This document shows positions 9,407-16,752 of a stretch of 64,000 nt of DNA, one piece after another. How positions within the stretch are numbered: position 1 is the first letter of the stretch; each line of letters opens with the position of its first letter. The notes beneath the pieces were generated by a model. The model was not told the DNA's origin. It saw only the letters and a program-made list of their open reading frames with translations, and did not search any database. A program made the position numbers and the translations under genes. Source of the stretch: Flavobacteriales bacterium (GTDB taxonomy: Bacteria; Bacteroidota; Bacteroidia; Flavobacteriales_G; Salibacteraceae). The DNA is taken from the NCBI GenBank assembly GCA_018660685.1, contig JABJJW010000011.1:62001-126000 (forward strand), in the 5' to 3' direction.

Positions 9407-10687
9407 ATGAAAGGGAGGATTATCACCATCGGGGATGAGATACTAATTGGACAAGTCGTGGATACGAACTCAGCCTGGCTTGGTGCTGAGTTTAGTCAAT
9501 TGGGTATTGACAATGCTGGCATATGGACAATCCGGGATACTCGAGCCGCCATTCATGAAGCACTGAATCAAGTTGAGTCCGATGTTGACCTCGTCGTAAT
9601 GACTGGCGGGCTCGGACCCACGAAGGATGATCTTACCAAGAAAGCTCTAGCTGAATGGTTCGAAAGTGATTGGAAAACCGACGAAGGGGTTATGAATCGT
9701 GTAAAAGAGCATTTTGTCGAGCGCGGAGTTCCTGTTCCTGAAGCCAGTCTCGAACAGGCTCAAGTTCCATCAGTATGCACGGTTTTGGCAAACACACGGG
9801 GCTCAGCTCCGGGAATGTGGTTTGAAAAAAACGGGACCATCTTCATTTCAATGCCCGGTGTGCCATATGAGATGAAAGGCATATTCACGGATGTTGCGAA
9901 GTCCTTGATTCGAGATAGACTGAAAGATCAAAACATCGCTCATCGAACGATAATGACCCAAGGCGTGGGAGAGAGTACTCTCATGCAAATGCTCATCGAG
10001 TGGGAGCATGAAGTCGCTGAAGCTGGATTGAAATTGGCTTATCTGCCATCTGCTGGGTCAGTCAGACTTCGCGTTTCTGGGATGGAGAACGGAAATCAGG
10101 AGCTGCATTCTAAAATTTCCTCTATGGTCGATCGCGCTCTTCCAATTCTTGGAGACTTTGTATACGGATTCGACGAAGAACAATTGGAGCAGGTCATCGG
10201 ACGGTTATTGAAAGAACAAGGATTGACGCTTTCGACGGCCGAAAGCTGTACGGGCGGATACATCAGTCACATGATTACTTCGATCAGTGGTAGCAGCGAG
10301 TATTTTAAAGGTTCGGTTACGGCATATGCTAATGAAACCAAGGTGAACATTCTTGGAGTCGATTCTTCTGCATTAGACGAACACGGAGCTGTTAGCAAGC
10401 AGGTAGCGATTCAAATGGCTGAAGGCGTTCGACAGGCGCTGAATACAGACTTCGCTGTTTCTACCACCGGAGTGGCAGGGCCGTCCGGAGGTAGCGCAGA
10501 CAAGCCTGTTGGAACAGTGTGGATTGGAATTGCTGGATCCAATGGCTCTTATGCCCAAAAATTTAGGATGGGAAAGCTTCGAGAATCGAATATTAGAAAG
10601 TCTGCAATGCAGGCGCTTCAAATACTGCGGAAAGAAATAATAAGCACATCAAAATTATCCGCTCAGGATTCGCTTTATTTAAAATGA
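9407..10687 (+). CDS. cinA: CinA: competence/damage-inducible protein, NMN amidohydrolase
   Basis: 426 residues. The N-terminal MoCF-type domain ([50 protein letters not shown]) is the ADP-ribose/FAD pyrophosphatase part, and the C-terminal CinA domain ([16 protein letters not shown] about residue 277, [10 protein letters not shown] about 353) is the nicotinamide mononucleotide deamidase part of pyridine nucleotide recycling. Full length for the fused form. The stop codon lies about 10 bp before the rpmB promoter box, so L28 has its own start of transcription. Confidence 0.93.
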   Translation: MKGRIITIGDEILIGQVVDTNSAWLGAEFSQLGIDNAGIWTIRDTRAAIHEALNQVESDVDLVVMTGGLGPTKDDLTKKALAEWFESDWKTDEGVMNRVKEHFVERGVPVPEASLEQAQVPSVCTVLANTRGSAPGMWFEKNGTIFISMPGVPYEMKGIFTDVAKSLIRDRLKDQNIAHRTIMTQGVGESTLMQMLIEWEHEVAEAGLKLAYLPSAGSVRLRVSGMENGNQELHSKISSMVDRALPILGDFVYGFDEEQLEQVIGRLLKEQGLTLSTAESCTGGYISHMITSISGSSEYFKGSVTAYANETKVNILGVDSSALDEHGAVSKQVAIQMAEGVRQALNTDFAVSTTGVAGPSGGSADKPVGTVWIGIAGSNGSYAQKFRMGKLRESNIRKSAMQALQILRKEIISTSKLSAQDSLYLK

Positions 10688-10694
10688 ATGTGTC

Positions 10695-10702
10695 TATATT
10701 TG
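10695..10702 (+). promoter_or_regulatory. rpmB promoter -7 box TATATTTG
   Basis: TATATTTG matches the Bacteroidota -7 consensus TAnnTTTG; a TTTA at 10674-10677 lies 17 bp upstream in the -33 position. It predicts a start near 10709 and a leader of about 26 nt before the rpmB ATG. The bases from TTTG onward, TTTGCGGCCGTTTTCG, are repeated exactly upstream of nqrA. Confidence 0.6.
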
Positions 10703-10734
10703 CGGCCGTTTTCGGAGAGTTAAAGAATTGGGTC

Positions 10735-10968
10735 ATGAAAATTTGTGAGATTACAGGTAAAACAGCGATGGCAGGAAACAATGTTTCCCATTCCAAGCGC
10801 AAGACGAAGAGGAGATTTCATGTGAATCTTCAAACAAAGAAATTTTATGTTCCTGAAGAGGATCAGTGGGTAACCCTTAAAGTTAGTGCTGCTGGCATCA
10901 GAAACATCAATAAGAAAGGTATTTCAGCCTGTCTTAAAGAGGCAAAAGAAAAAGGATACCTCTCATAG
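10735..10968 (+). CDS. rpmB: 50S ribosomal protein L28
   Basis: 77-residue basic ribosomal protein beginning [19 protein letters not shown] with [14 protein letters not shown] and a C-terminal [11 protein letters not shown], the Bacteroidota form of L28 that binds 23S rRNA in the large subunit. ATG 10735 is the family start; the upstream ATG at 10684 precedes the promoter box. A terminator follows 22 bp after the stop, so it is transcribed alone; rpmG (L33), which commonly follows rpmB in this phylum, is not here. Confidence 0.95.
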   Translation: MKICEITGKTAMAGNNVSHSKRKTKRRFHVNLQTKKFYVPEEDQWVTLKVSAAGIRNINKKGISACLKEAKEKGYLS

Positions 10969-10989
10969 TACAATATCTAGGATGAATGG

Positions 10990-11019
10990 AACCCGAGTCG
11001 ATAGGCTCGGGTTTTTTTG
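10990..11019 (+). terminator. rho-independent terminator of rpmB
   Basis: Stem ACCCGAG / CTCGGGT around a short loop (GTCGATAG) followed by seven T, 22 bp after the rpmB stop. Confidence 0.85.
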
Positions 11020-11073
11020 TACCCAAAAGCCAAAGGCCAACTTGTGCGGCGTCAGTCTGAGGGCGACGATAGT

Positions 11074-11090
11074 CTTGTCTCGAAGACAAG
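11074..11090. repeat. perfect palindromic hairpin in cinA-rpmB/pepP spacer
   Basis: CTTGTCT-CGA-AGACAAG, a 7-bp perfect inverted repeat with a 3-nt loop, inside a GC-richer stretch (about 11040-11110) that contains GTCAGTCTGAGGGCGAC. This resembles the degenerate dispersed repeats found between genes in Bacteroidota. There is no T-run on either side, so it is not a simple terminator. Confidence 0.4.
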
Positions 11091-11198
11091 CCGTTGGAGT
11101 CTTACAATCTTTCGCGGCGGTGCCTTTACCACAAGTGTTTGTTTACAATTCAGTTAGTTGTCAACCTTATTTCGAGGCCTATGTAATTGCTTTGTGGT

Positions 11199-12635
11199 AT
11201 GAAGAAACTGCTCGTACTCAGTCTGCTGCTAAGCTCATCACTGATCACATTGTGTCAATCTCTGGGATCAACAATTGATGAATCACTATTCAAAGCAGAA
11301 AGGTTAGAGCAGCCAACAGTCCAGTTCAGTAAATCCTTCTTTGCCGAAAATCGAGATCGCCTACGTGATGCGATGCCCGACAGTTCAATGGTAGTGCTGT
11401 TTTCTGCGGCTCAAAAAACCAAGAGCAACGACATCGACTACCCTTTTCACCAAGATCCAAACTTCTATTACTTCACCGGAGTAAGGGAAGCAAATGCAAT
11501 GATGCTTATCTTCAAAAATCCAATGCGCATCGATGAGAAGTGGTATCGCGAAATTCTTTTTGTCGAAGAGAAAGATGATAAAAAGGAACGGTGGACAGGT
11601 AAAATGCTTGGATTGGAAAAGGCACAAGAGCTGAGTGGTGCTGCATCGGTCATGAGTAATGTTGAGTGGAAGTCGCTTCCGATAAACTTTGAAAAAATTG
11701 AAAAGGTGTTTACCAACTCCTTCAATGACATCGAACGTGATGATAAGATGGATCCAGGCGACTTGAAAAGCTTGGTGACCCATACATTGTCTAAAGTGTC
11801 ATTTGCAAAACAGTCCATTTCCACGAATGAAGGATTGGATCTCTTTGCATACCTGCGTCAAGCAAAAACAGACGACGAGGTCAAGATGATTCAACACGCT
11901 GCTGACATCACGTCGGAAGCGCAGAACCGCATCTATGAGAATGTGAAACCTGGGATGAAAGAATACGAGATTGAAGCACTCATCGAATACACTTTCCGAT
12001 CCAATGGGGCAGAGGGTGAAGCATTCCCATCCATTGTTGCATCAGGTTCCAACGGCTCCATCATGCATTATACAGCAAACGATGCGACGCTCAAGGATGG
12101 CGAAATGATGATCGTTGACATCGGAGCACAGTACAAAGGCTACGCCGCGGACATCACACGAACAATACCGGTCTCTGGAACATTTACGGAAGAACAAAAG
12201 CAGGTATACCAGCTAGTTCTAGACGCGCAGACTGTTGGAATACGATATGCTACTCCAGGATATAAATTCTGGACGCCGCATGAGGAGGCGTATCGAACGG
12301 CAGGTAAAGGGTTGATTAAGCTCGGTATCATCCAGGAATGGAGCCAGATTGATCTCTATTATATCCATGGCACCTCGCACTACCTTGGATTAGACGTGCA
12401 TGATCCGGGAGTGTATTCTTCCTTACAACCTGGTGAAGTCCTGACGGTCGAGCCGGGAATCTACATTCCAAGAGACTCTCCTTGCGACCCGAAGTGGTGG
12501 GACATTTACGTCAGAATTGAAGATGACATTATCATCACAAGAGGACCTGCCAGAATCTTGAGTGACAAAAGCCCACGGACCATCAAAGAGATTGAGGCGT
12601 TGATGGCAGGAGAAGAAGCTACTACCATAGAGTAG
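11199..12635 (+). CDS. M24-family Xaa-Pro aminopeptidase (aminopeptidase P), secreted
   Basis: 478 residues from ATG 11199 (the TTG at 11187 is an in-frame extension). N-terminal signal peptide MKKLLVLSLLLSSSLITLCQ, then the aminopeptidase P N-terminal domain (HQDPNFYYFTGVREAN) and the pita-bread M24 domain. Metal ligands are visible in MMIVDIGAQYKGYAADITRT (two Asp), the HGTSHYLGLDVHD segment (His) and TVEPGIYIP (Glu) with a last Glu in VRIEDDIIIT. It cleaves N-terminal residues before proline, here in the periplasm or outside. Downstream lies a palindromic repeat. Confidence 0.9.
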   Translation: MKKLLVLSLLLSSSLITLCQSLGSTIDESLFKAERLEQPTVQFSKSFFAENRDRLRDAMPDSSMVVLFSAAQKTKSNDIDYPFHQDPNFYYFTGVREANAMMLIFKNPMRIDEKWYREILFVEEKDDKKERWTGKMLGLEKAQELSGAASVMSNVEWKSLPINFEKIEKVFTNSFNDIERDDKMDPGDLKSLVTHTLSKVSFAKQSISTNEGLDLFAYLRQAKTDDEVKMIQHAADITSEAQNRIYENVKPGMKEYEIEALIEYTFRSNGAEGEAFPSIVASGSNGSIMHYTANDATLKDGEMMIVDIGAQYKGYAADITRTIPVSGTFTEEQKQVYQLVLDAQTVGIRYATPGYKFWTPHEEAYRTAGKGLIKLGIIQEWSQIDLYYIHGTSHYLGLDVHDPGVYSSLQPGEVLTVEPGIYIPRDSPCDPKWWDIYVRIEDDIIITRGPARILSDKSPRTIKEIEALMAGEEATTIE

Positions 12636-12644
12636 GGCAACTAC

Positions 12645-12710
12645 CTTACCAATTACCAATTATCAGTAGTCGACTGCTAACCGTTGATTGGTAATTGTCA
12701 TTGGTCAATG
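12645..12710. repeat. imperfect palindromic intergenic repeat
   Basis: Arms AATTACCAAT (12651-12660) and ATTGGTAATT (12687-12696) are exact reverse complements, and the centre contains the palindrome AGTCGACT (12668-12675) flanked by CAGT/ACTG-like sequence. A further ACCAATTACC / GGTCAATGGGT flank extends it. It sits between the convergent 3-prime ends of aminopeptidase P and ispH, as do REP/BIME-like dispersed elements. No T-run. Confidence 0.55.
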
Positions 12711-12712
12711 GG

Positions 12713-13942
12713 TCATTCCCGGATGCCTGCTTCAATGAGCGCCTGTGCCTTGGACTTGGAATTTGGAAAAAAGGAAACCAACCTTTCAATAACGGCTTCT
12801 ACCACACTATCTGGACAAGAAGCACCACTTGTTACGACCACCGTAAACTGGTCTTTCTCCGGTAAATAACCCTTAGAGATTTGCTTTGATTTCGCATGGT
12901 AGTCGAAGTGTTCTATAGTCTCAGGGTCGATGAGCTCACCCGGGCCATTGATGAAGTACGAATCAAATTTTGAAGCACAGAGGTCAACAATATGACTTGT
13001 GTTGGAGCTGTTGTAGCCACCAACAATCACAGCCAGATCAGCATCATGCTCTAACAGCGCAAGGGTTGAAGTCTGATTGTCATTTGTCGCATAGCACAAG
13101 GTGTCTCTGGTGTCTGCGAAATGACTTTTAATATTCTCTTCTCCGTGCTTGTCGATCATAACCTCTTTGAAGTATTCCGCTATTTCATGCGTATCCGACG
13201 CAAGCATGGTTGTTTGATTGATCACCCCAACCTTCCCTAAGTCCTTGGATGGGTCAAACCCTTTGGAGTATCGACCTTCAAACAAATCATAGAAATCTTC
13301 GGTTGGACGGATTCCTTCAATAATCTCTCCAAGTTGTTTTGCTTCGTCGATGTTTTTAATGACCACGGATGGAGACTCATTTAGGCTGTGTGAGAAAGTT
13401 GCCTTGGTCTCTTCATGGTTAAACTTACCATGTATGATGATAGAGTAATCACCAGATCCAAGCTTTCCGGCCATTTTCCACACCTTTTCAACGAAAGGGC
13501 AAGTAGTGTTGTATTCCTTCGTTTCAATTCCTTTTGATTCAAGAAAAGACTCGGTTTCAAGTGTTGTTCCAAATGCAGGAATGATCACGATGTCCTCAGA
13601 ACTCACTTCTTCCCATTCGGTAAGCTGATTTCCTTCCGTATCCAAGATAAATGACAAGCCGCGATCCTGTAAATCTCGATTCACAACGGGATTATGAATC
13701 ATCTGGCTAAGCATGTAGATTTTTTTGTTGGGATTTTCTTCAATTGCACGATAGGCAATCTCTATGGCATTTTCTACGCCGTAGCAGAAACCAAAGTGAC
13801 GTGCGAGTACAATCTTAACTGGCCCAAAATCAACGACAGTCGGAGTGAAGTCCTTCTTTCGAGGATCGCTTTGTTTTCTGAAATTCTTGATAGGCCCAAT
13901 GAACTCGCTGCGATAAAATGTCGGGATTTCAAATTGTTTCAT
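12713..13942 (-). CDS. ispH: 4-hydroxy-3-methylbut-2-enyl diphosphate reductase (long form)
   Basis: 409-residue [4Fe-4S] enzyme making IPP and DMAPP in the last step of the MEP isoprenoid pathway. The three cluster cysteines are visible: HFGFCYGVENAIE (about residue 50), YNTTCPFVEKVW (about 141) and SGASCPDSVVEAV (about 380). It is about 100 residues longer than the E. coli enzyme, with an N-terminal extension (IPTFYRSEFIGPIKNFR) like the cyanobacterial/Bacteroidota long type. ATG 13942 is preferred over TTG 13966. Confidence 0.93.
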   Translation of the reverse strand: MKQFEIPTFYRSEFIGPIKNFRKQSDPRKKDFTPTVVDFGPVKIVLARHFGFCYGVENAIEIAYRAIEENPNKKIYMLSQMIHNPVVNRDLQDRGLSFILDTEGNQLTEWEEVSSEDIVIIPAFGTTLETESFLESKGIETKEYNTTCPFVEKVWKMAGKLGSGDYSIIIHGKFNHEETKATFSHSLNESPSVVIKNIDEAKQLGEIIEGIRPTEDFYDLFEGRYSKGFDPSKDLGKVGVINQTTMLASDTHEIAEYFKEVMIDKHGEENIKSHFADTRDTLCYATNDNQTSTLALLEHDADLAVIVGGYNSSNTSHIVDLCASKFDSYFINGPGELIDPETIEHFDYHAKSKQISKGYLPEKDQFTVVVTSGASCPDSVVEAVIERLVSFFPNSKSKAQALIEAGIRE

Positions 13943-14073
13943 ACTGTGTTTCTGATCCGGCTTCAAAGGAGCGGATTCTTATTCAATTCAACAATTCATC
14001 ACTCGTGAAGTTTTGGAAAACTTGAATCGCATCGAAAATTTTAATTTCTTTGAGAAACTATAAACCCTGTTCT

Positions 14074-14478
14074 ATGAGATTTCTTCACGGTAAGGTCAAA
14101 GCTAAAAAAGGTGATACAGTCAAGATAGGCGTGTCTCAGCCTACCCGAGTTCTGGTTATGACCAAGACTCAATACAAGCGGTATGCAAAACATCGAACCT
14201 TCACCTACTTTGGTGGCCAGAAGGATTCGACCTATGATTTTTCTGTTCCCAAGGACGGCGTGTGGCACATTATCGTGGAAAAAGGGTCATTCCGAAATCC
14301 GAAGAATATTGAGACAACAGTCATTAGAGAATTAGGGCAGTTGCCTGCTGCTTCGGATAAGAAGAAAAAGAAAAAGAAGAAAAAGAAAGAACTTGAAGCA
14401 CCCGAAGTAACCGAGTCGATGGAGTCAAATGATGAAGCGTCAGCGGAAAACACGGACGAAACTCCAAGGGAGGAGTAG
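14074..14478 (+). CDS. DUF1883-like small protein with poly-lysine and acidic tail
   Basis: 134 residues from ATG 14074: MRFLHGKVKAKKGDTVKIGV with a YGG-like FTYFGG motif and VPKDGVWHIIVEKG, a pattern I recognise from DUF1883 proteins (about 90 residues, unknown function). The domain ends near residue 93, then comes a run of 10 consecutive lysines and a Glu/Ser/Asp-rich tail of about 30 residues. The lysine run is encoded by about 30 purine-only bases, a slippage-prone site. Cytoplasmic, single gene. Function unknown. Confidence 0.65.
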   Translation: MRFLHGKVKAKKGDTVKIGVSQPTRVLVMTKTQYKRYAKHRTFTYFGGQKDSTYDFSVPKDGVWHIIVEKGSFRNPKNIETTVIRELGQLPAASDKKKKKKKKKKELEAPEVTESMESNDEASAENTDETPREE

Positions 14479-14612
14479 AATATTATTTCGCGTAAAGCAA
14501 ATTGCATTTTGAGCCTGAAGAGAAATCTTCGGACTTTTTTGTAGTTATAAACAAAATCGAATCGGTTATTCCAATCTCGGGGATTCTGAATTTATTCTCT
14601 TAGCACCTCCAA

Positions 14613-14620
14613 TAACTTTG
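14613..14620 (+). promoter_or_regulatory. promoter -7 box TAACTTTG before a non-coding stretch
   Basis: TAACTTTG fits TAnnTTTG exactly; TTTA at 14591-14594, 18 bp upstream, is a weak -33 match. The continuation TTTGCGGTC resembles the start regions of rpmB and nqrA. There is no protein-coding ORF downstream before the terminator at 14814. Confidence 0.5.
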
Positions 14621-14626
14621 CGGTCA

Positions 14627-14859
14627 GTTCTTTGGTCAGACGTTTGTTTCGTCTGGTAGCTTAATTAAACTGTTGTTGATGGGTTAGCATTATTGAATCT
14701 AAAACGGACCGGAATTCACTTTAGAAATCCAAATCATTACTTGGACAACGGATGTTTGAAATTAAGTATCACCCAAACCTTACTAAGGAGGTCACATCAG
14801 GCTAAACAGACATAAAAAAGCTCCTTCCCTTCGATCAATGGGGATGGAGCTTTTGTTTT
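14627..14859 (+). ncRNA. candidate structured small RNA, about 230 nt
   Basis: The stretch 14479-14880 has no credible protein gene but holds a consensus -7 box (14613), internal stems and a terminator. A hairpin CAGACG-TTTGTTT-CGTCTG lies at about 14637-14655. Alternatively, GTCTGgTAGC near 14651 pairs with GCTAaaCAGAC near 14801-14811, closing a domain of about 160 nt; the two pairings exclude each other and could be alternative states. GGAATTCACTTTAGAAATCC forms an internal hairpin. I do not recognise it as 6S, SRP, tmRNA or RNase P RNA. Confidence is limited by lack of conservation data. Confidence 0.45.
14814..14859 (+). terminator. rho-independent terminator
   Basis: AAAAGCTCCTTCCC pairs with GGGATGGAGCTTTT (one T-T mismatch) around an 11-nt loop, followed by TTTTGTTTT. 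It ends the candidate RNA and lies 22 bp before the TRL gene start. The A-run on the 5-prime side makes it potentially bidirectional. Confidence 0.75.
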
Positions 14860-14880
14860 ATATGGGCTTATATTCGTCCA

Positions 14881-15159
14881 ATGAAGTTCACGAAGGCCTT
14901 GATTCTTATCTCTTCAGTAGCAATGATTGCTATGAGCTGTTCGATTACAGAACCTATTGCCGCTACTTCCAATGAAATTGGATCAAAGGTTGGAATCTCG
15001 AGTGGCAAATGCTACTTCGGACTTTGTTTAGGGGTTGATGCATCTATCATCACAGCTGCTAAGAACGGCAACATTTCAAAAATTAGCACGGTAGACTATC
15101 GAAGGAAAAACATTCTAGGAATTATTCAAGTCCGAGAATGCATTGTGACAGGGGAGTGA
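14881..15159 (+). CDS. TRL-like family lipoprotein
   Basis: 92-residue lipoprotein: MKFTKALILISSVAMIAMSC gives the lipobox, and the mature part has the TRL signature (ATSNEIGSKVG, CYFGLCLGVDASIITAAKNG, ISTVDYRRKNILGI, IVTGE). TRL proteins were named after a tRNA-associated locus; they are small envelope proteins of unknown function. Ends 4 bp from the stop of a convergent secreted-protein gene. Confidence 0.8.
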   Translation: MKFTKALILISSVAMIAMSCSITEPIAATSNEIGSKVGISSGKCYFGLCLGVDASIITAAKNGNISKISTVDYRRKNILGIIQVRECIVTGE

Positions 15160-15162
15160 GTA

Positions 15163-15603
15163 TCAGTATTGCTCGTTGACTTCCTTAAGCGTTGGAAACT
15201 TGGTCGTAATATCACCAGCTTCTCGCACCCACTTTAAGTATTTTCCATTTCCACGGCAAGCATACGCGTGAAGGGTGTCGGTTTGATCCATGTCAAGTCT
15301 GTAGAAACATCTCCATCGATCATTATCTCGTTGGACACAAGCCATTAAATCGACAAGTTCGCCACAAGTGTTTTGAAGGTGCACTGTGTACTTCTTATCG
15401 CTGAATCCATAATTCAGACAGCGACCACTCCACTCACTACTTTGCTTAGCTACGCACGAATTCCAGTCCTTTTGATCTAGACTTTCATCTAAATATACAT
15501 CGCTGGTTGCTTTTGCTACTTCTGGCTTAGGTGCCGAAGTGAATGAAAGCAGAAAGCCGGCAAGGCCAACAACACACAATCCAAGTATCAACTTTTTACT
15601 CAT
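15163..15603 (-). CDS. small secreted cysteine-containing protein, unknown
   Basis: 146 residues with a clear Sec signal (MSKKLILGLCVVGLAGFLLSFTSA). The mature part has six cysteines, including WNSCVAKQSSEWSGRCL, NTCGELVDLMACVQRD, WRCFYRL and YACRGNGKYLKW, an arrangement suggestive of disulfides. I do not recognise a family. Twelve bp after the TPR gene start region on the same strand, so possibly the last gene of a three-gene minus-strand set (16634 to 15163) of small exported proteins. Confidence 0.55.
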   Translation of the reverse strand: MSKKLILGLCVVGLAGFLLSFTSAPKPEVAKATSDVYLDESLDQKDWNSCVAKQSSEWSGRCLNYGFSDKKYTVHLQNTCGELVDLMACVQRDNDRWRCFYRLDMDQTDTLHAYACRGNGKYLKWVREAGDITTKFPTLKEVNEQY

Positions 15604-15615
15604 CTTCCTTTTAGA

Positions 15616-16128
15616 TTAACACTGATTGTTTTTCAATATAATTTTCGCCTCTTCATTACCCATCTTCTTCGAAGTTTTCCAATCCTGACAAGCACCATCC
15701 TTGTCACCTAGTCCTTTTTTGGACCAGCCTCTATTGTTATAAGCTTCAGAGTTTTTCGGGTCAATTTCGATGGCCATGTTAAAGTCACCCATGGCGGTTT
15801 CAAATTTATTTAGCTTATTGAAAGCACTACCACGACTGATATAGGCTTGGACAAATTTGGGGTTTAACTCGATAACCTTGGTGTAATCACTAACAGCTTT
15901 TTCATAATCTTTCAACACAGAGAAGACAAATGCTCTTCGAACATAGCTATCCATGAATTCTGAATCAAGCGCTATCGCCTCATCGAATGCAGACAGAGCT
16001 GCTTCGTAATCACCTGATTGAGTTAGTTTAAAGCCTTTGTCTACCAATGACTTTGCGTCTTGACCAACGGCAATTGTACCGAAAGAGAAGAGAGCGAAAA
16101 ATAGGATGGATGAAAGGCAGGTTTTCAT
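15616..16128 (-). CDS. secreted tetratricopeptide-repeat protein
   Basis: 170 residues: signal peptide (MKTCLSSILFFALFSFGTIAVGQ) then about four TPR units with consensus spacing (GDYEAALSAFDEAIALDSEF, KDYEKAVSDYTKVIELNP, NKFETAMGDFNMAIEIDPKN, and NRGWSKKGLGDKDGACQDW). TPRs mediate protein-protein contacts; the C-terminal DGACQDWKTSKKMGNEEA is typical of Bacteroidota TPR/SEL1-like secreted proteins. It lies 5 bp downstream of the preceding gene and 12 bp before the next, suggesting co-transcription. Confidence 0.75.
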   Translation of the reverse strand: MKTCLSSILFFALFSFGTIAVGQDAKSLVDKGFKLTQSGDYEAALSAFDEAIALDSEFMDSYVRRAFVFSVLKDYEKAVSDYTKVIELNPKFVQAYISRGSAFNKLNKFETAMGDFNMAIEIDPKNSEAYNNRGWSKKGLGDKDGACQDWKTSKKMGNEEAKIILKNNQC

Positions 16129-16133
16129 CTCAG

Positions 16134-16634
16134 TTAAAATGGCTCAGTTCGTTCTAAGTGTTTATCTGTGAACAGCAATAATAAGTGCTTCACGGCATTT
16201 ACCAAACTTTCGCAGTCTTCGCCGGAGCATCCAGTTGCTAGATTGGTTCGGTTGTAAAGTAGTTTGCTATCTCTCTTTACGACGTCTCTTTCGATGCATT
16301 TACCAGCCTTTTCATAGCAAGCAATCACCACAGCACCTTCACTTTCTGAATAAGAAATTTCTTCGATATTGATGCTTTCGGGAAATAAATAGTCAATTCT
16401 TACCACTTCGCCACCACCAGAATATTCAATTCGGACATTTTTCTTTTCAGCAAATAATTCACAAGAGCTTTCTAATTGGTCATTTATATACTTAACTGTA
16501 TAGTCTTGATCGTAGGTTTGTGCGCTGGAAACTAGAGGACTAAATATTGCAAGGGTCAAGAAACTGGCGACAGCTACAAATTTTCCGCCTAGCCGTAATA
16601 TCAGTGAGAAGTGATGAATTTTCGAATTATTCAT
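16134..16634 (-). CDS. secreted protein of unknown function
   Basis: 166 residues from ATG 16634 (MNNSKIHHFSLILRLGG), with a hydrophobic stretch about residues 18-38 and a cleavage-like SSAQ. The mature part contains four Cys (SSCELFAEKK, VIACYEKAGKC, ATGCSGEDCESL) and the segment VVRIDYLFPESINIEEISY. No family recognised. First gene of the small minus-strand set; divergent from the coiled-coil gene at 16753. A longer reading from 16688 adds 18 residues without a better signal. Confidence 0.5.
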   Translation of the reverse strand: MNNSKIHHFSLILRLGGKFVAVASFLTLAIFSPLVSSAQTYDQDYTVKYINDQLESSCELFAEKKNVRIEYSGGGEVVRIDYLFPESINIEEISYSESEGAVVIACYEKAGKCIERDVVKRDSKLLYNRTNLATGCSGEDCESLVNAVKHLLLLFTDKHLERTEPF

Positions 16635-16752
16635 TGGGTTTATTTTTAAGGTCGCTTCGAATTGCAATATTTGAACCAAAGTTATCATACTCTAGCCAAT
16701 CATTAAACCTGCCGCAGAAATAGCATTCGGGATTCGTGTTTTTATCCGTAGC

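Noticed and set aside
10886-11278. 130-codon plus-strand frame between rpmB and aminopeptidase P
   Set aside because: Starts inside rpmB, runs through the rpmB terminator and into the aminopeptidase signal peptide in another frame; composition is not protein-like.
14627-14859. 6S or SRP RNA
   Set aside because: No GGAA-type SRP apical loop and no single long 6S-like bubble hairpin could be drawn.
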